Below, in pieces: positions 49,865 to 58,716 of a stretch of DNA of 64,000 bases. Numbering within the stretch: position 1 is the stretch's first letter; every line of letters starts with the position of its first letter. The DNA is from Pandoraea vervacti. Its GTDB lineage: Bacteria > Pseudomonadota > Gammaproteobacteria > Burkholderiales > Burkholderiaceae. The position numbers were made by a program, and so were the translations under genes. Location: contig NZ_CP010897.2 of assembly GCF_000934605.2 (NCBI RefSeq), forward strand, positions 4,960,001-5,024,000, in the 5' to 3' direction. Below the pieces are notes generated by a model. The model worked only from the letters and a program-made list of their open reading frames with translations, had not been told where the DNA came from and searched no databases.

Positions 49865-51559
49865 ATGACTCATCCCCTCTTCGCCAAACACCAAGAGACT
49901 CTCGAGCGCGCCCTTCAGGCCATCGCCACGCGTGGGTACTGGAGCCCGTTCACGGAAATGCCGAGCCCGCGCGCTTATGGCGAGACGGCCGCCGCCGACG
50001 GCGAAGCCGCTTTCAAACAGTACCTGAACGCCGCGTTCCCGCTGGAGCAGCGTGGCAGCACGGGCAGCGTCGGGCAGGAAGCCTCGCCGTTTGGCTTCGC
50101 GCTGGGCACGACTTACCCCGGTTTCGAAATCGACACCCTGCTCGCCCGCGTGAGCGACGCTCACAAATCGTGGCGCGCTGCCGCGCCGGACGCCTGGGTT
50201 GGTGTCTCGCTCGAAATCCTCAAGCGTCTGAACGCCCGCAGCTTCGAGATGGCCAACGCGGTGATGCACACGACGGGACAGGCGTTCATGATGGCCTTCC
50301 AGGCCGGTGGCCCGCACGCCCAGGATCGCGGCCTCGAAGCCGTGGCCTACGCTTGGGACGAGCTGCGCCGTATCCCGGCCGATGCTTACTGGGAAAAGCC
50401 GCAAGGCAAGAACCCACCGCTTGCGATGGAAAAGCGTTACACCGTCGTGCCGCGCGGCGTGGCGCTCGTGCTCGGCTGCTGCACGTTCCCGACGTGGAAC
50501 GGCTACCCGGGCCTGTTCGCCAGCCTCGCCACCGGCAACGCCGTCATCGTCAAACCGCACCCGGGCGCCATCCTGCCGCTCGCCATCACAGTGAAGATCG
50601 CCCGTGAGGTGCTCAAAGAAGCCGGTTTCGACCCGGACGTGGTCACCCTCGCCGCCACAAACCCGAACGATGGCGCCATCGTCCAGCAACTGGCCAAGCG
50701 CGGCGAAGTGCGCGTGATCGACTTCACCGGCAGCACCGCCAACGGCGACTGGCTGGAAACCAACGCCCGTCAGGCGCAGGTGTACACCGAGAAAGCCGGC
50801 GTGAACCAGATCGTGATCGACTCGACGGACGATCTGAAGGGCATGGCCCGCAACATCGGCTTCTCGCTGGCGCTGTATTCCGGCCAGATGTGCACGGCGC
50901 CGCAGAACATCTACATTCCGCGTGACGGCATTCAGACGCCGGACGGCAAGGTGTCGTTCGACGAAGTCGTCGCCGCCATCGCCGGCAGCGTTCAGAAAAC
51001 GTGCAGCGATCCGGCCAAGGCCGTCGAACTGCTCGGCGCGATTCAAAACGAGGGCGTACTCGCCCGTATCGACGAGGCGCGCAAGGTCGGCCGTGTCGTG
51101 CTCGACAGCCAGACGCTCCAGCACCCGGCGTTCGCCGATGCCCGCGTGCGCACGCCGCTGATCGTCGCGCTCGACGTTGCCGACGAAGCCACATACACCC
51201 GTGAATGGTTTGGCCCGATCACGTTCGTGATCGCCGTCGATAGCGCAGCGCAAGCCTTCGCCCTGGCGGGACGGACTGCCGCCGAACACGGCGCGCTCAC
51301 GTTGTCGGCATACACCACGTCCGCCGAAGGCGAAGCCCAAGCGCTCGACGCCGCCATCGAAGGTCGTGTCGCCCTGTCGCTCAATCTGACGGGCGGCGTG
51401 TTCGTCAACCAGTCGGCGGCCTATTCGGATTACCACGGCACCGGAGGTAACCCGGCCGCCAACGCCAGCCTGGCCGACGCCGCCTTCGTCGCGAATCGCT
51501 TCCGCGTCGTGCAAAGCCGTCACCACGTGCCGGCGAAGTCCGAAGCGGGCGCCGCCTGA
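49865..51559 (+). CDS. paaN: Phenylacetic acid degradation protein PaaN (aldehyde dehydrogenase family)
   Basis: Aldehyde-dehydrogenase-fold protein of 564 residues of the PaaN type found in beta-proteobacterial phenylacetate clusters, where it is thought to oxidise the ring-opening aldehyde. The catalytic Cys343 lies in SGQMCTAPQN, and the NAD-binding fold includes IDFTGSTANGDW; ending YHGTGGNPAANAS is typical. No hydratase domain is fused at the C-terminus, unlike E. coli PaaZ. Start ATG 49865 (MTHPLFAKHQ) preferred over upstream in-frame codons. Confidence 0.9.
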   Translation: MTHPLFAKHQETLERALQAIATRGYWSPFTEMPSPRAYGETAAADGEAAFKQYLNAAFPLEQRGSTGSVGQEASPFGFALGTTYPGFEIDTLLARVSDAHKSWRAAAPDAWVGVSLEILKRLNARSFEMANAVMHTTGQAFMMAFQAGGPHAQDRGLEAVAYAWDELRRIPADAYWEKPQGKNPPLAMEKRYTVVPRGVALVLGCCTFPTWNGYPGLFASLATGNAVIVKPHPGAILPLAITVKIAREVLKEAGFDPDVVTLAATNPNDGAIVQQLAKRGEVRVIDFTGSTANGDWLETNARQAQVYTEKAGVNQIVIDSTDDLKGMARNIGFSLALYSGQMCTAPQNIYIPRDGIQTPDGKVSFDEVVAAIAGSVQKTCSDPAKAVELLGAIQNEGVLARIDEARKVGRVVLDSQTLQHPAFADARVRTPLIVALDVADEATYTREWFGPITFVIAVDSAAQAFALAGRTAAEHGALTLSAYTTSAEGEAQALDAAIEGRVALSLNLTGGVFVNQSAAYSDYHGTGGNPAANASLADAAFVANRFRVVQSRHHVPAKSEAGAA

Positions 51560-51657
51560 CTTACATCCGCCTGAGCCACATCTATATATAAAGAGGACGG
51601 GAAACTCCTTACGCGCATACGACGGTAAGTCACTACCATAGTCACTCACCGTCGCAC

Positions 51658-51686
51658 GACGGTCGCCGCAGCCCGGTGCGACCGTC
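51658..51686 (+). repeat. Inverted repeat between paaN and the thiolase gene
   Basis: Arms GACGGTCGC / GCGACCGTC with an 11-nt loop in the 194-bp gap. An outer GACGGT...ACCGTC pair lies just left (51621-51652). No T run; an mRNA processing or stabilising hairpin is one possibility. Confidence 0.6.
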
Positions 51687-51753
51687 ATGCGATCGTGATG
51701 CGATCGCTGTGCGCACCCCTCCCGCCTCAACGCCAAGACAGGAACGAGACACC

Positions 51754-52956
51754 ATGACCGAAGCCTTCATCTGCGACGCGATTCGCACCCCTATCGGCCG
51801 TTACGGCGGCGCACTGAAGGACGTTCGCGCCGACAACCTCGGCGCGATTCCCCTCAAGGCGCTCATGGCGCGCAACCCCAACGTCGACTGGACGCTGATC
51901 GATGACGTCATCTACGGGTGCGCCAATCAGGCAGGCGAAGACAACCGTAACGTCGCCCGCATGGCATCGCTGCTCGCCGAGTTGCCCATCGACGTGCCAG
52001 GGGCAACGCTCAACCGCCTGTGCGGCTCGGGCATGGACGCCATCGGCACCGCCGCTCGCGCTATCAAGGCGGGCGAAGCGGGGCTGATGATCGCCGGCGG
52101 CGTCGAATCGATGACGCGTGCACCGTTCGTGATGGGCAAGGCCGATAGCGCATTCGCGCGCCAGGCCGCCATCTTCGATACGACCATCGGCTGGCGTTTC
52201 GTCAACCCGCTGATGAAGGCTCAATACGGTGTCGATTCGATGCCGGAGACGGCAGAGAACGTCGCCGACGACTTCAAGATCAACCGCGAAGATCAGAATC
52301 GATTTGCGCTGCGCAGCCAGGAGAAGGCCGCCCGTGCGCAGGCCGACGGCACGCTCGCGCAGGAAATCACGCCAGTGTCGATCGCCCAGAAGAAGGGCGA
52401 CCCCATCGTCGTCGAGCACGACGAACACCCGCGCGCCACGAGCATGGAAGCGCTGGGCAAGCTCAAGGGCGTGGTCCGCCCGGACGGCACCGTCACCGCT
52501 GGCAATGCGTCGGGCGTGAACGACGGCTCGTGCGCCCTGCTGCTCGCCAGCGAGAGCGCGGCGAAGCTGCATGGCCTCACGCCGCGTGCGCGCGTGCTCG
52601 GCATGGCCACGGCCGGCGTCGCCCCGCGCATCATGGGCATCGGCCCGGCACCGGCAACGCTCAAGCTGCTCAAGCAATTGAACATGACACTCGATCAGTT
52701 CGATGTCATCGAGCTCAACGAAGCCTTCGCCAGTCAGGGTCTGGCGGTGTTGCGTCAACTCGGCGTGGCCGACGACGACGCCCGCGTCAACCCGAATGGC
52801 GGCGCGATTGCACTCGGTCACCCGCTGGGTGCCTCGGGCGCCCGTCTGGTCACCACCGCGATGTATCAGTTGCATCGCACGGGCGGCCGCTTCGCGCTGT
52901 GCACGATGTGCATCGGCGTGGGCCAGGGTATCGCCATCGCCATCGAACGCGTCTGA
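51754..52956 (+). CDS. pcaF: 3-oxoadipyl-CoA thiolase
   Basis: Cleaves 3-oxoadipyl-CoA to succinyl-CoA and acetyl-CoA, the last step of phenylacetate (PaaJ) and protocatechuate (PcaF) catabolism. The 400-residue thiolase has the nucleophile Cys90 (NRLCGSGMD), the GGAIALGHPLG histidine motif and the C-terminal catalytic Cys in CTMCIGVGQG. Start ATG 51754 gives the family N-terminus TEAFICDAIRTPIGRYGG. Among the paa genes here a phenylacetate role is inferred. Confidence 0.94.
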   Translation: MTEAFICDAIRTPIGRYGGALKDVRADNLGAIPLKALMARNPNVDWTLIDDVIYGCANQAGEDNRNVARMASLLAELPIDVPGATLNRLCGSGMDAIGTAARAIKAGEAGLMIAGGVESMTRAPFVMGKADSAFARQAAIFDTTIGWRFVNPLMKAQYGVDSMPETAENVADDFKINREDQNRFALRSQEKAARAQADGTLAQEITPVSIAQKKGDPIVVEHDEHPRATSMEALGKLKGVVRPDGTVTAGNASGVNDGSCALLLASESAAKLHGLTPRARVLGMATAGVAPRIMGIGPAPATLKLLKQLNMTLDQFDVIELNEAFASQGLAVLRQLGVADDDARVNPNGGAIALGHPLGASGARLVTTAMYQLHRTGGRFALCTMCIGVGQGIAIAIERV

Positions 52957-52982
52957 CGCACATCACCTCGGAGGAAGCCCCG

Positions 52983-53765
52983 ATGACCGCCACGGTTCAA
53001 CTGACGCTGACGGACAACGTCGCGACGATCACGCTCAACCGCCCCGAGAAGCTCAACAGCTTCACGCGGCAAATGCATGCGGAACTGCGCGACGCCCTGG
53101 ATGCCGCGCAAGCGCAAGGGGCACGCGCCATCGTGCTGACCGGCGCCGGACGCGGTTTCTGCGCCGGTCAGGATCTGGCGGATCTCGACTTCACGCCGGG
53201 CGCCTCGACGGATCTTGGCGCGCTGATCGACGAAAACTTCAACCCGCTCGTGCGCAAGCTGCGCGCAATGCCGCTGCCGGTGATCGCTGCCGTGAACGGC
53301 ATCGCCGCCGGCGCAGGCGCCAATCTGGCGCTGGCCTGCGACATCGTGCTCGCCGGCGCATCGGTCAATTTCGTTCAGGCCTTCGTGAAGATCGGTCTGG
53401 TGCCCGATACGGGCGGTACGTGGTTCCTGCCACAACGCGTCGGCATGGCCCGCGCGATGGGGCTGGCCATGCTCGGCGACAAGCTGTCGGCCGAGCAGGC
53501 CGAGCAGTGGGGGCTGATCTGGCGTTGCGTCGACGACGCCGCGCTGCTGCCCGAAGCGCAGAAGCTCGCCGCACAATTGGCGACGCAGCCGACCAAAGCG
53601 CTCGCGACCATCAAGCACGCGCTCTACGCTTCGACGACCAACACGCTCGATCAGCAACTCGACCTTGAACGTGATGGTCAGCGCTCGCTGGGCGCGTCGT
53701 ACGACTATGCCGAAGGCGTGAATGCGTTTCTGGAGAAGCGCGCGCCGAATTTTGAGGGTCGCTGA
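52983..53765 (+). CDS. paaG: 1,2-epoxyphenylacetyl-CoA isomerase PaaG
   Basis: Crotonase-family isomerase that converts ring-epoxyphenylacetyl-CoA to the oxepin form. The 260-residue protein shows TGAGRGFCAGQDL (oxyanion hole), NGIAAGAGANLALACD, and the Asp-bearing KIGLVPDTGGTWFLP in place of the hydratase glutamate, typical of PaaG. GGAGGA precedes ATG 52983, 26 bases after the thiolase stop. Confidence 0.93.
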   Translation: MTATVQLTLTDNVATITLNRPEKLNSFTRQMHAELRDALDAAQAQGARAIVLTGAGRGFCAGQDLADLDFTPGASTDLGALIDENFNPLVRKLRAMPLPVIAAVNGIAAGAGANLALACDIVLAGASVNFVQAFVKIGLVPDTGGTWFLPQRVGMARAMGLAMLGDKLSAEQAEQWGLIWRCVDDAALLPEAQKLAAQLATQPTKALATIKHALYASTTNTLDQQLDLERDGQRSLGASYDYAEGVNAFLEKRAPNFEGR

Positions 53766-53892
53766 AGGACGGTAACCCCAAAGCAAAAAAGCAAAACAAC
53801 GCCGCGACGCACCGCCAACGCCAACGCCAAAAACCACGCGCCGCGCGAGAGACCGACGACATAACTAGACAAGAGACACCGAGGAGCCCCCA

Positions 53893-54369
53893 ATGAGCCA
53901 GACTTCCACCGCTGCCAGCGCCGCCGGCACCCCGAAGGCCGTCAGCGACATGACGCCGGACGAACTCGCGCATGCCACGGGCGTGGCCATGTACAGCACG
54001 GACCGTGCGAGCCAATGGCTTGGCATGGAGTTGCAGGAAGTGCGTCCCGGTTATGCGCGCATGACGATGCGCATTCGCGACGAGTTCCTCAACGGTCATG
54101 CCATCTGTCACGGCGGTCTGATGTTCACCCTGGCGGATTCCACGTTTGCGTTCGCCTGCAACAGCTACAACGTGGTGACGGTCGCGGCCGGTTGCAGCAT
54201 CGAATTCCTGAAGCCGGTCTCGGGGGGCGACACACTCACTGCCGAGGCGCAGGAGCAGGTGCTCTCCGGCCGTCATGGCATCTACGACATTCGTTTGACG
54301 AACAGCGCGGGGGAAGTCGTGGCGATGTTCCGCGGCAAATCCGCACAGATCAAGGGCAACGTCGTCTGA
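53893..54369 (+). CDS. paaI: Hydroxyphenylacetyl-CoA thioesterase PaaI
   Basis: Hot-dog thioesterase of 158 residues that rescues CoA from dead-end intermediates of the pathway. Catalytic motif NGHAICHGG (67-75) and Asp82 in LADSTFAFACN match PaaI. GGAG lies upstream. The 127-bp gap after paaG holds a three-copy CGCCAA repeat (53813-53830) but no gene or clear promoter. Confidence 0.93.
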   Translation: MSQTSTAASAAGTPKAVSDMTPDELAHATGVAMYSTDRASQWLGMELQEVRPGYARMTMRIRDEFLNGHAICHGGLMFTLADSTFAFACNSYNVVTVAAGCSIEFLKPVSGGDTLTAEAQEQVLSGRHGIYDIRLTNSAGEVVAMFRGKSAQIKGNVV

Positions 54370-54455
54370 CGCGCCCCGGCAACACGCGCGACCGGGCATG
54401 GCCGCGCGAGACAGAAGCGTAACAAGCGTTAGAAGCAAGTCCCAAGGAGACAGTC

Positions 54456-55751
54456 ATGACCACCGCCTTGCCGCTCGAGCCGATCGAGAAAGCGAGCCTC
54501 GACGAACTGCGCGCCCTTCAGCTCGACCGTCTGAAGACGACGCTGCGGCATGCCTATGAGAACTCGCCGGTGTATCGCCGCAAGTTTGAGGAGGCCGGCG
54601 TCCACCCGGACGATCTGAGCTCGCTGGCCGATCTGGCCAAATTCCCGTTCACGACGAAGAAGGATCTGCGCGACAGCTATCCGTTCGGTATGTTCGCGGT
54701 CCCGATGGAACAGGTCTCGCGCGTGCATGCGTCTTCGGGCACAACGGGCAAGCCGACGGTCGTGGGTTACACGGCGAACGACATCAGCACGTGGGCCGAT
54801 CTGGTCGCGCGTTCGATCCGCGCTTCCGGCGCACGTCGCGGCGACAAGGTGCATATCAGCTACGGCTATGGCCTGTTTACCGGCGGTCTGGGCGCACATT
54901 ATGGCGCCGAGCGTGCAGGCCTGACCGTGATTCCGTTTGGCGGCGGTCAGACCGAGAAGCAGGTGCAGCTGATTCAGGACTTCAAGCCGGACATCATCAT
55001 GGTCACGCCGAGCTATATGCTCGCGATTGCCGACGAACTCGAGCGTCAGGGCATCGTGGCCGCCGAGTCGTCGCTGCGCATCGGCATTTTCGGCGCGGAG
55101 CCATGGACGAACGACATGCGCACGGCCATCGAGAAGCGCATGGGCATCGACGCCGTCGACATTTACGGTCTGTCGGAAGTGATGGGCCCGGGCGTCGCGT
55201 GCGAATGCGCCGAGACGAAGGACGGTCCGACCATCTGGGAAGATCACTTCTATCCCGAAATCATCGACCCGGAAACCGGCGAAGTGCTGCCCGACGGCGA
55301 GTTCGGCGAACTGGTCTTCACCTCGCTCACGAAAGAAGCGCTGCCGATCATTCGCTACCGCACCCGTGACCTGACACGTCTGCTGCCGGGTACGGCGCGC
55401 ACCATGCGTCGCATGGAGAAGATCACCGGGCGTTCCGACGACATGATGATCATTCGCGGCGTGAACGTTTTCCCGTCGCAAATCGAGGAATTGCTGCTGC
55501 GTCAGCCGGTGCTCTCGCCGCACTACCAGATCATTCTGGACAAGGAAGGCCCGATGGACACGATGGCCGTGGATGTCGAGGCCGCTGTCGGTTGCGACGA
55601 CGCCACCGCCCTGCAAGCGGCGGGCAGCGAACTCAAGCGCGACATCAAGACGCTCATCGGCGTGTCGTGCGCGGTGCGCGTGAAGCCGGTCGGCGGCATC
55701 GAGCGCTCGGTCGGCAAGGCGCGTCGCGTGGTGGACAAGCGTCCGCGCTGA
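54456..55751 (+). CDS. paaK: Phenylacetate--CoA ligase PaaK
   Basis: First step of phenylacetate breakdown: ATP-dependent formation of phenylacetyl-CoA. The 431-residue adenylate-forming enzyme has the phosphate loop SSGTTGKPT (93-101), the YGLSEVMGPGVACEC substrate region and the C-terminal lysine segment GGIERSVGKARRV. AAGGAG lies nine bases before the ATG. Last gene of the paa run, followed by a terminator. Confidence 0.95.
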   Translation: MTTALPLEPIEKASLDELRALQLDRLKTTLRHAYENSPVYRRKFEEAGVHPDDLSSLADLAKFPFTTKKDLRDSYPFGMFAVPMEQVSRVHASSGTTGKPTVVGYTANDISTWADLVARSIRASGARRGDKVHISYGYGLFTGGLGAHYGAERAGLTVIPFGGGQTEKQVQLIQDFKPDIIMVTPSYMLAIADELERQGIVAAESSLRIGIFGAEPWTNDMRTAIEKRMGIDAVDIYGLSEVMGPGVACECAETKDGPTIWEDHFYPEIIDPETGEVLPDGEFGELVFTSLTKEALPIIRYRTRDLTRLLPGTARTMRRMEKITGRSDDMMIIRGVNVFPSQIEELLLRQPVLSPHYQIILDKEGPMDTMAVDVEAAVGCDDATALQAAGSELKRDIKTLIGVSCAVRVKPVGGIERSVGKARRVVDKRPR

Positions 55752-55788
55752 GCCGTCGCGACAGCACAGGCCGGAAGTCACGTCCGCA

Positions 55789-55820
55789 TGAAAAAGCCCG
55801 CGAGTTCGCGGGCTTTTTCT
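55789..55820. terminator. Terminator between paaK and mltA
   Basis: Stem AAAAAGCCCGCG / CGCGGGCTTTTT closed by a short AGTT loop. With A and T runs on both sides it serves both convergent genes. Confidence 0.95.
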
Positions 55821-55857
55821 TTGGGATCGCCCCGTCGACCGGACGGAATGGCCAACT

Positions 55858-57000
55858 TTACTGGTTCGGCAGAAACACCCACATCCTGCCGCTCTGTCGC
55901 ATGCGGCCGGCCAGGTCGCCTGCATCGTCGCCGAGTCCCCAGAAGAAGTCGGCGCGCACACCGCCTTTGATGGCGCTGCCCGTGTCCTGCGCGAACATCA
56001 GGCGATTGATCGGCAAATTGGCCTGCGGGCCGAACGGCGGGCGCGTCGTCGACAGGAACACCGGGCTGCCCAGCGGGATCGAGGCAGGGTCAACGGCAAT
56101 GGAGCGCTCCGCCGTGAGCGGCACACCCAGTGCGCCGATCGGCCCTTCGATACCGCCCACGCCATGATTCGGCATCTCGCGGAAGAAGACGAAGCGCGGG
56201 TTCACATCGAGCAACGCGTCCACACGCGACGGATTGGCGCGGGCCCACGCACGAATGCCCTGCATCGTCGCCTGGGCCGCCGTGATTTCGCCTCGGTCGA
56301 TCAACCATCGGCCGATCGACTTGTACGGCTGGTCGTTGTTGCCGGCGTAGCCCACGCGCATGACCGTCCCGTCATCGAGCAGGATCTGCCCCGAGCCCTG
56401 CACTTGCAGGAAAAATGCCTCGATCGGGTCGTCCACATAGACCAGCTCATTGCCGCGCAACATGCCGCTGCGCATCAACTCGGCGCGTGCGGGCAGCGAA
56501 CCCGCCTTGCGCCCGGCGGGCCACTTGTAGAGCGGGGTCTGATAGGCACCGCCGCGCACACGCGAGCCGTGCAGCAGCGGTTCGTAGTAGCCCGTGATCA
56601 GGCCGGTCTGCGTGCCGTCGGCGTTCGCGATCCGGAACGGCGTAAAGTATTGTTCGAAGAACTGACGAACGGCGGCGGCGTCGAGATCGTCGAGTTGCTC
56701 GGACGCCCGACAGGCCGGCTGCCATTTCGTCTGGCGCCCCAGCTTCACGCAGGTCTGCGCAAGCGCGAGACGTGCGCCGATGAGCGAATCGTCCTGCCAG
56801 CCATCGACGTCGCCCCACGTCACGGCCTGCATGCGTCCCGCGCCGGAAGGCGGCGTTGCCACATTCGACGGCGGCACGCCTGGACGTGACGGGGTCGACG
56901 GAGGCACACTCGAACAACCATAGAGCAAGACGGCAAACGCGGCGAGCGCCAGGCCCCGGCCGACGCGCCACCGCCCGAACACATTCAGGAAAAGCGTCAT
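55858..57000 (-). CDS. mltA: Membrane-bound lytic murein transglycosylase A
   Basis: Outer-membrane lipoprotein that cleaves peptidoglycan to 1,6-anhydro products. Lipobox LLYGC (Cys29); the MltA domain (FFEQYFTPFRIANADGTQTG, GYYEPLL) and the C-terminal 3D domain with the catalytic aspartate (LMFAQDTGSAIKGGVRADFF) are complete; 380 residues is normal. ATG 57000 gives a proper lipoprotein signal, but no ribosome site precedes it. Its start codon overlaps the start of a divergent small gene by two bases (CATG). Confidence 0.93.
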   Translation of the reverse strand: MTLFLNVFGRWRVGRGLALAAFAVLLYGCSSVPPSTPSRPGVPPSNVATPPSGAGRMQAVTWGDVDGWQDDSLIGARLALAQTCVKLGRQTKWQPACRASEQLDDLDAAAVRQFFEQYFTPFRIANADGTQTGLITGYYEPLLHGSRVRGGAYQTPLYKWPAGRKAGSLPARAELMRSGMLRGNELVYVDDPIEAFFLQVQGSGQILLDDGTVMRVGYAGNNDQPYKSIGRWLIDRGEITAAQATMQGIRAWARANPSRVDALLDVNPRFVFFREMPNHGVGGIEGPIGALGVPLTAERSIAVDPASIPLGSPVFLSTTRPPFGPQANLPINRLMFAQDTGSAIKGGVRADFFWGLGDDAGDLAGRMRQSGRMWVFLPNQ

Positions 57001-57265
57001 GAGTAATCTGTTCGATGAGTATCCGGCGTTGCTGGTGTTGCCGGAGGTGTTGCTGGCAATCGTGATCGTTGCCGCCATCGTGGTTTTGCGGCGCAAGCCG
57101 CCGCCCGGACGCCGGGTTCGCCGCATGCGCGCGACGCGGCCCATGCCGAGCGATACCGTGGATCCCATTGGTCCCCTCGGTTCCAGCGGTCCGGCCGATC
57201 CGCACAATCCTGATGCGGCGGACGATCCGCTCAAACGCGAGGACTGGTCCGACGACCGTCGCTGA
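56999..57265 (+). CDS. Small single-pass membrane protein, unknown function
   Basis: Not recognised. An 88-residue protein with a hydrophobic helix (VLPEVLLAIVIVAAIVVL, about 14-31) followed by a cluster of positive charges (RRKPPPGRRVRR), predicting N-out or signal-anchor topology with a Pro/Asp-rich, acidic tail. ATG 56999 has AGGAAA eight bases upstream, a better ribosome site than mltA has, and codon use looks normal for the genome. It is head-to-head with mltA with overlapping starts and ends 28 bases before the apaG stop. It could still be a chance frame. Confidence 0.5.
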   Translation: MSNLFDEYPALLVLPEVLLAIVIVAAIVVLRRKPPPGRRVRRMRATRPMPSDTVDPIGPLGSSGPADPHNPDAADDPLKREDWSDDRR

Positions 57266-57292
57266 CGCCCACTCGTTGCGCGCATGCCCGCT

Positions 57293-57667
57293 TCAGTGCA
57301 ACGTGCGCGGCATGGTGAGCGCGAATTCGGCGATGGGCGCCTCGAAGCGCGTGCCGTCCTCGGCCACACAGAAGTACTCGCCGCGCATAGTGCCCACGGG
57401 CGTGGCCACCATCGCCCAGCTCGTGTACTCGAACTGCTCGCCCGGCTGGAGGAACGGCTGATGGCCGACTACGCCCAGGCCATTCACTTCCTGCACCTTA
57501 TTGTCGCCATCGGTGATCACCCAGTGGCGCGAAATCAACTGCGCCGGCACTTCGCCGCTATTGCGGATGGTGATCGTGTAGGCGAAAGCAAACTGCCGCC
57601 GGTCCGGTTCCGATTGTTCCGGGAGGTATTGCGGGCGCACGGTGACGGTAAATTCGTACTGGCTCAT
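57293..57667 (-). CDS. apaG: ApaG domain protein
   Basis: Small beta-sandwich protein (124 residues) with YTITIRNSGEVPAQLISRHW and the GTMRGEYFCVAEDG segment, both ApaG hallmarks. In enterobacteria it is linked to Co tolerance and lies with apaH and ksgA; here those neighbours are absent. Molecular role unknown. Confidence 0.93.
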   Translation of the reverse strand: MSQYEFTVTVRPQYLPEQSEPDRRQFAFAYTITIRNSGEVPAQLISRHWVITDGDNKVQEVNGLGVVGHQPFLQPGEQFEYTSWAMVATPVGTMRGEYFCVAEDGTRFEAPIAEFALTMPRTLH

Positions 57668-58035
57668 CGGGTGTTCCTGTAGCGCATGCGTGCTCTCTGA
57701 TGTCGTTCTGGTCTATGTGGTCGATGTCGTCGGTATCGTCTAAGCCCCATGTGTCTTGCAGGACGACGATCGGTTCATGCATCGTGACAGGCGCAAATCG
57801 CAAGCGCTGTCCCGTTTTGCAAGGCATTCTGCGGCAAGTCGTCGCGGGTCGCAACCGGCAAACGCCCCGGAAACCTCCCTGAAACGTCGCGTCGGCGTCT
57901 GCCCCGCGCCGCGCGAGCGGCGCCCTGGCCCCAGCGCGCGGCAAGGCTTCCCAACCGGTTAATCCGACACACTGCGGGCAAGCGTCATGTGAAAGCTTTA
58001 AAATAGCGCTTTTGACGCTTTCCCCCTGCCCCGCC
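57668..58035. other. apaG-rpe divergent intergenic region
   Basis: 368 bp without a credible gene. The first part has five degenerate 9-bp units (57697-57741). A TAAAAT (57999-58004) lies 31 bp upstream of rpe but without a good -35. Confidence 0.5.
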
Positions 58036-58716
58036 ATGACGCAATTCTGTATCGCCCCCAGCATCCTGTCCGCCGACTTTGCCCGGCTGGGCGAAGAAGT
58101 CCGTAACGTCGTGGCGGCAGGCGCCGACTGGATTCACTTCGACGTGATGGACAACCATTACGTTCCCAATCTGACGATCGGCCCGATGGTCTGCGAAGCG
58201 ATCCGTCCCCACGTGGACGTGCCCATCGACGTGCACCTGATGGTGCGCCCGGTCGATCGCATCGTGCCCGACTTCGCTAAGGCGGGCGCCAACCTGATTA
58301 CGTTCCACCCGGAAGCGTCGGAACACGTGGACCGCACGCTGGGCCTGATTCGCGACAACGGCTGCAAGGCCGGCCTCGTCTTCAACCCGGGCACCCCGCT
58401 GCATTACCTCGATCACGTGATGGACCGTCTGGACATGGTGCTCATCATGTCGGTCAACCCGGGCTTCGGCGGCCAGTCGTTCATTCCGGAAGCGCTCAAC
58501 AAGCTGCGCGCGGTACGCGCACGCATCGATGCCTATACGGCCGAGACCGGCCGCGAGATCCGTCTCGAAATCGACGGCGGGGTGAAGGTCGAGAACATTG
58601 CGGAAATCGCCGCCGCCGGCGCCGACACCTTCGTGGCCGGCTCGGCGATCTTCGGCAAACCCGACTACAAGGCGGTAATCGACCAGATGCGCGCCCAGCT
58701 CGCGAGCGTCGCATGA
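58036..58716 (+). CDS. rpe: Ribulose-phosphate 3-epimerase
   Basis: Interconverts ribulose-5-phosphate and xylulose-5-phosphate in the pentose phosphate pathway and Calvin cycle. The 226-residue TIM barrel shows IAPSILSADFARLGEEV, DWIHFDVMDNHYVPN, MSVNPGFGGQ and the ending FVAGSAIFGK. Start ATG 58036 gives the standard N-terminus; an earlier in-frame ATG at 58012 adds eight residues. The stop overlaps the gph start by four bases. Confidence 0.95.
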   Translation: MTQFCIAPSILSADFARLGEEVRNVVAAGADWIHFDVMDNHYVPNLTIGPMVCEAIRPHVDVPIDVHLMVRPVDRIVPDFAKAGANLITFHPEASEHVDRTLGLIRDNGCKAGLVFNPGTPLHYLDHVMDRLDMVLIMSVNPGFGGQSFIPEALNKLRAVRARIDAYTAETGREIRLEIDGGVKVENIAEIAAAGADTFVAGSAIFGKPDYKAVIDQMRAQLASVA

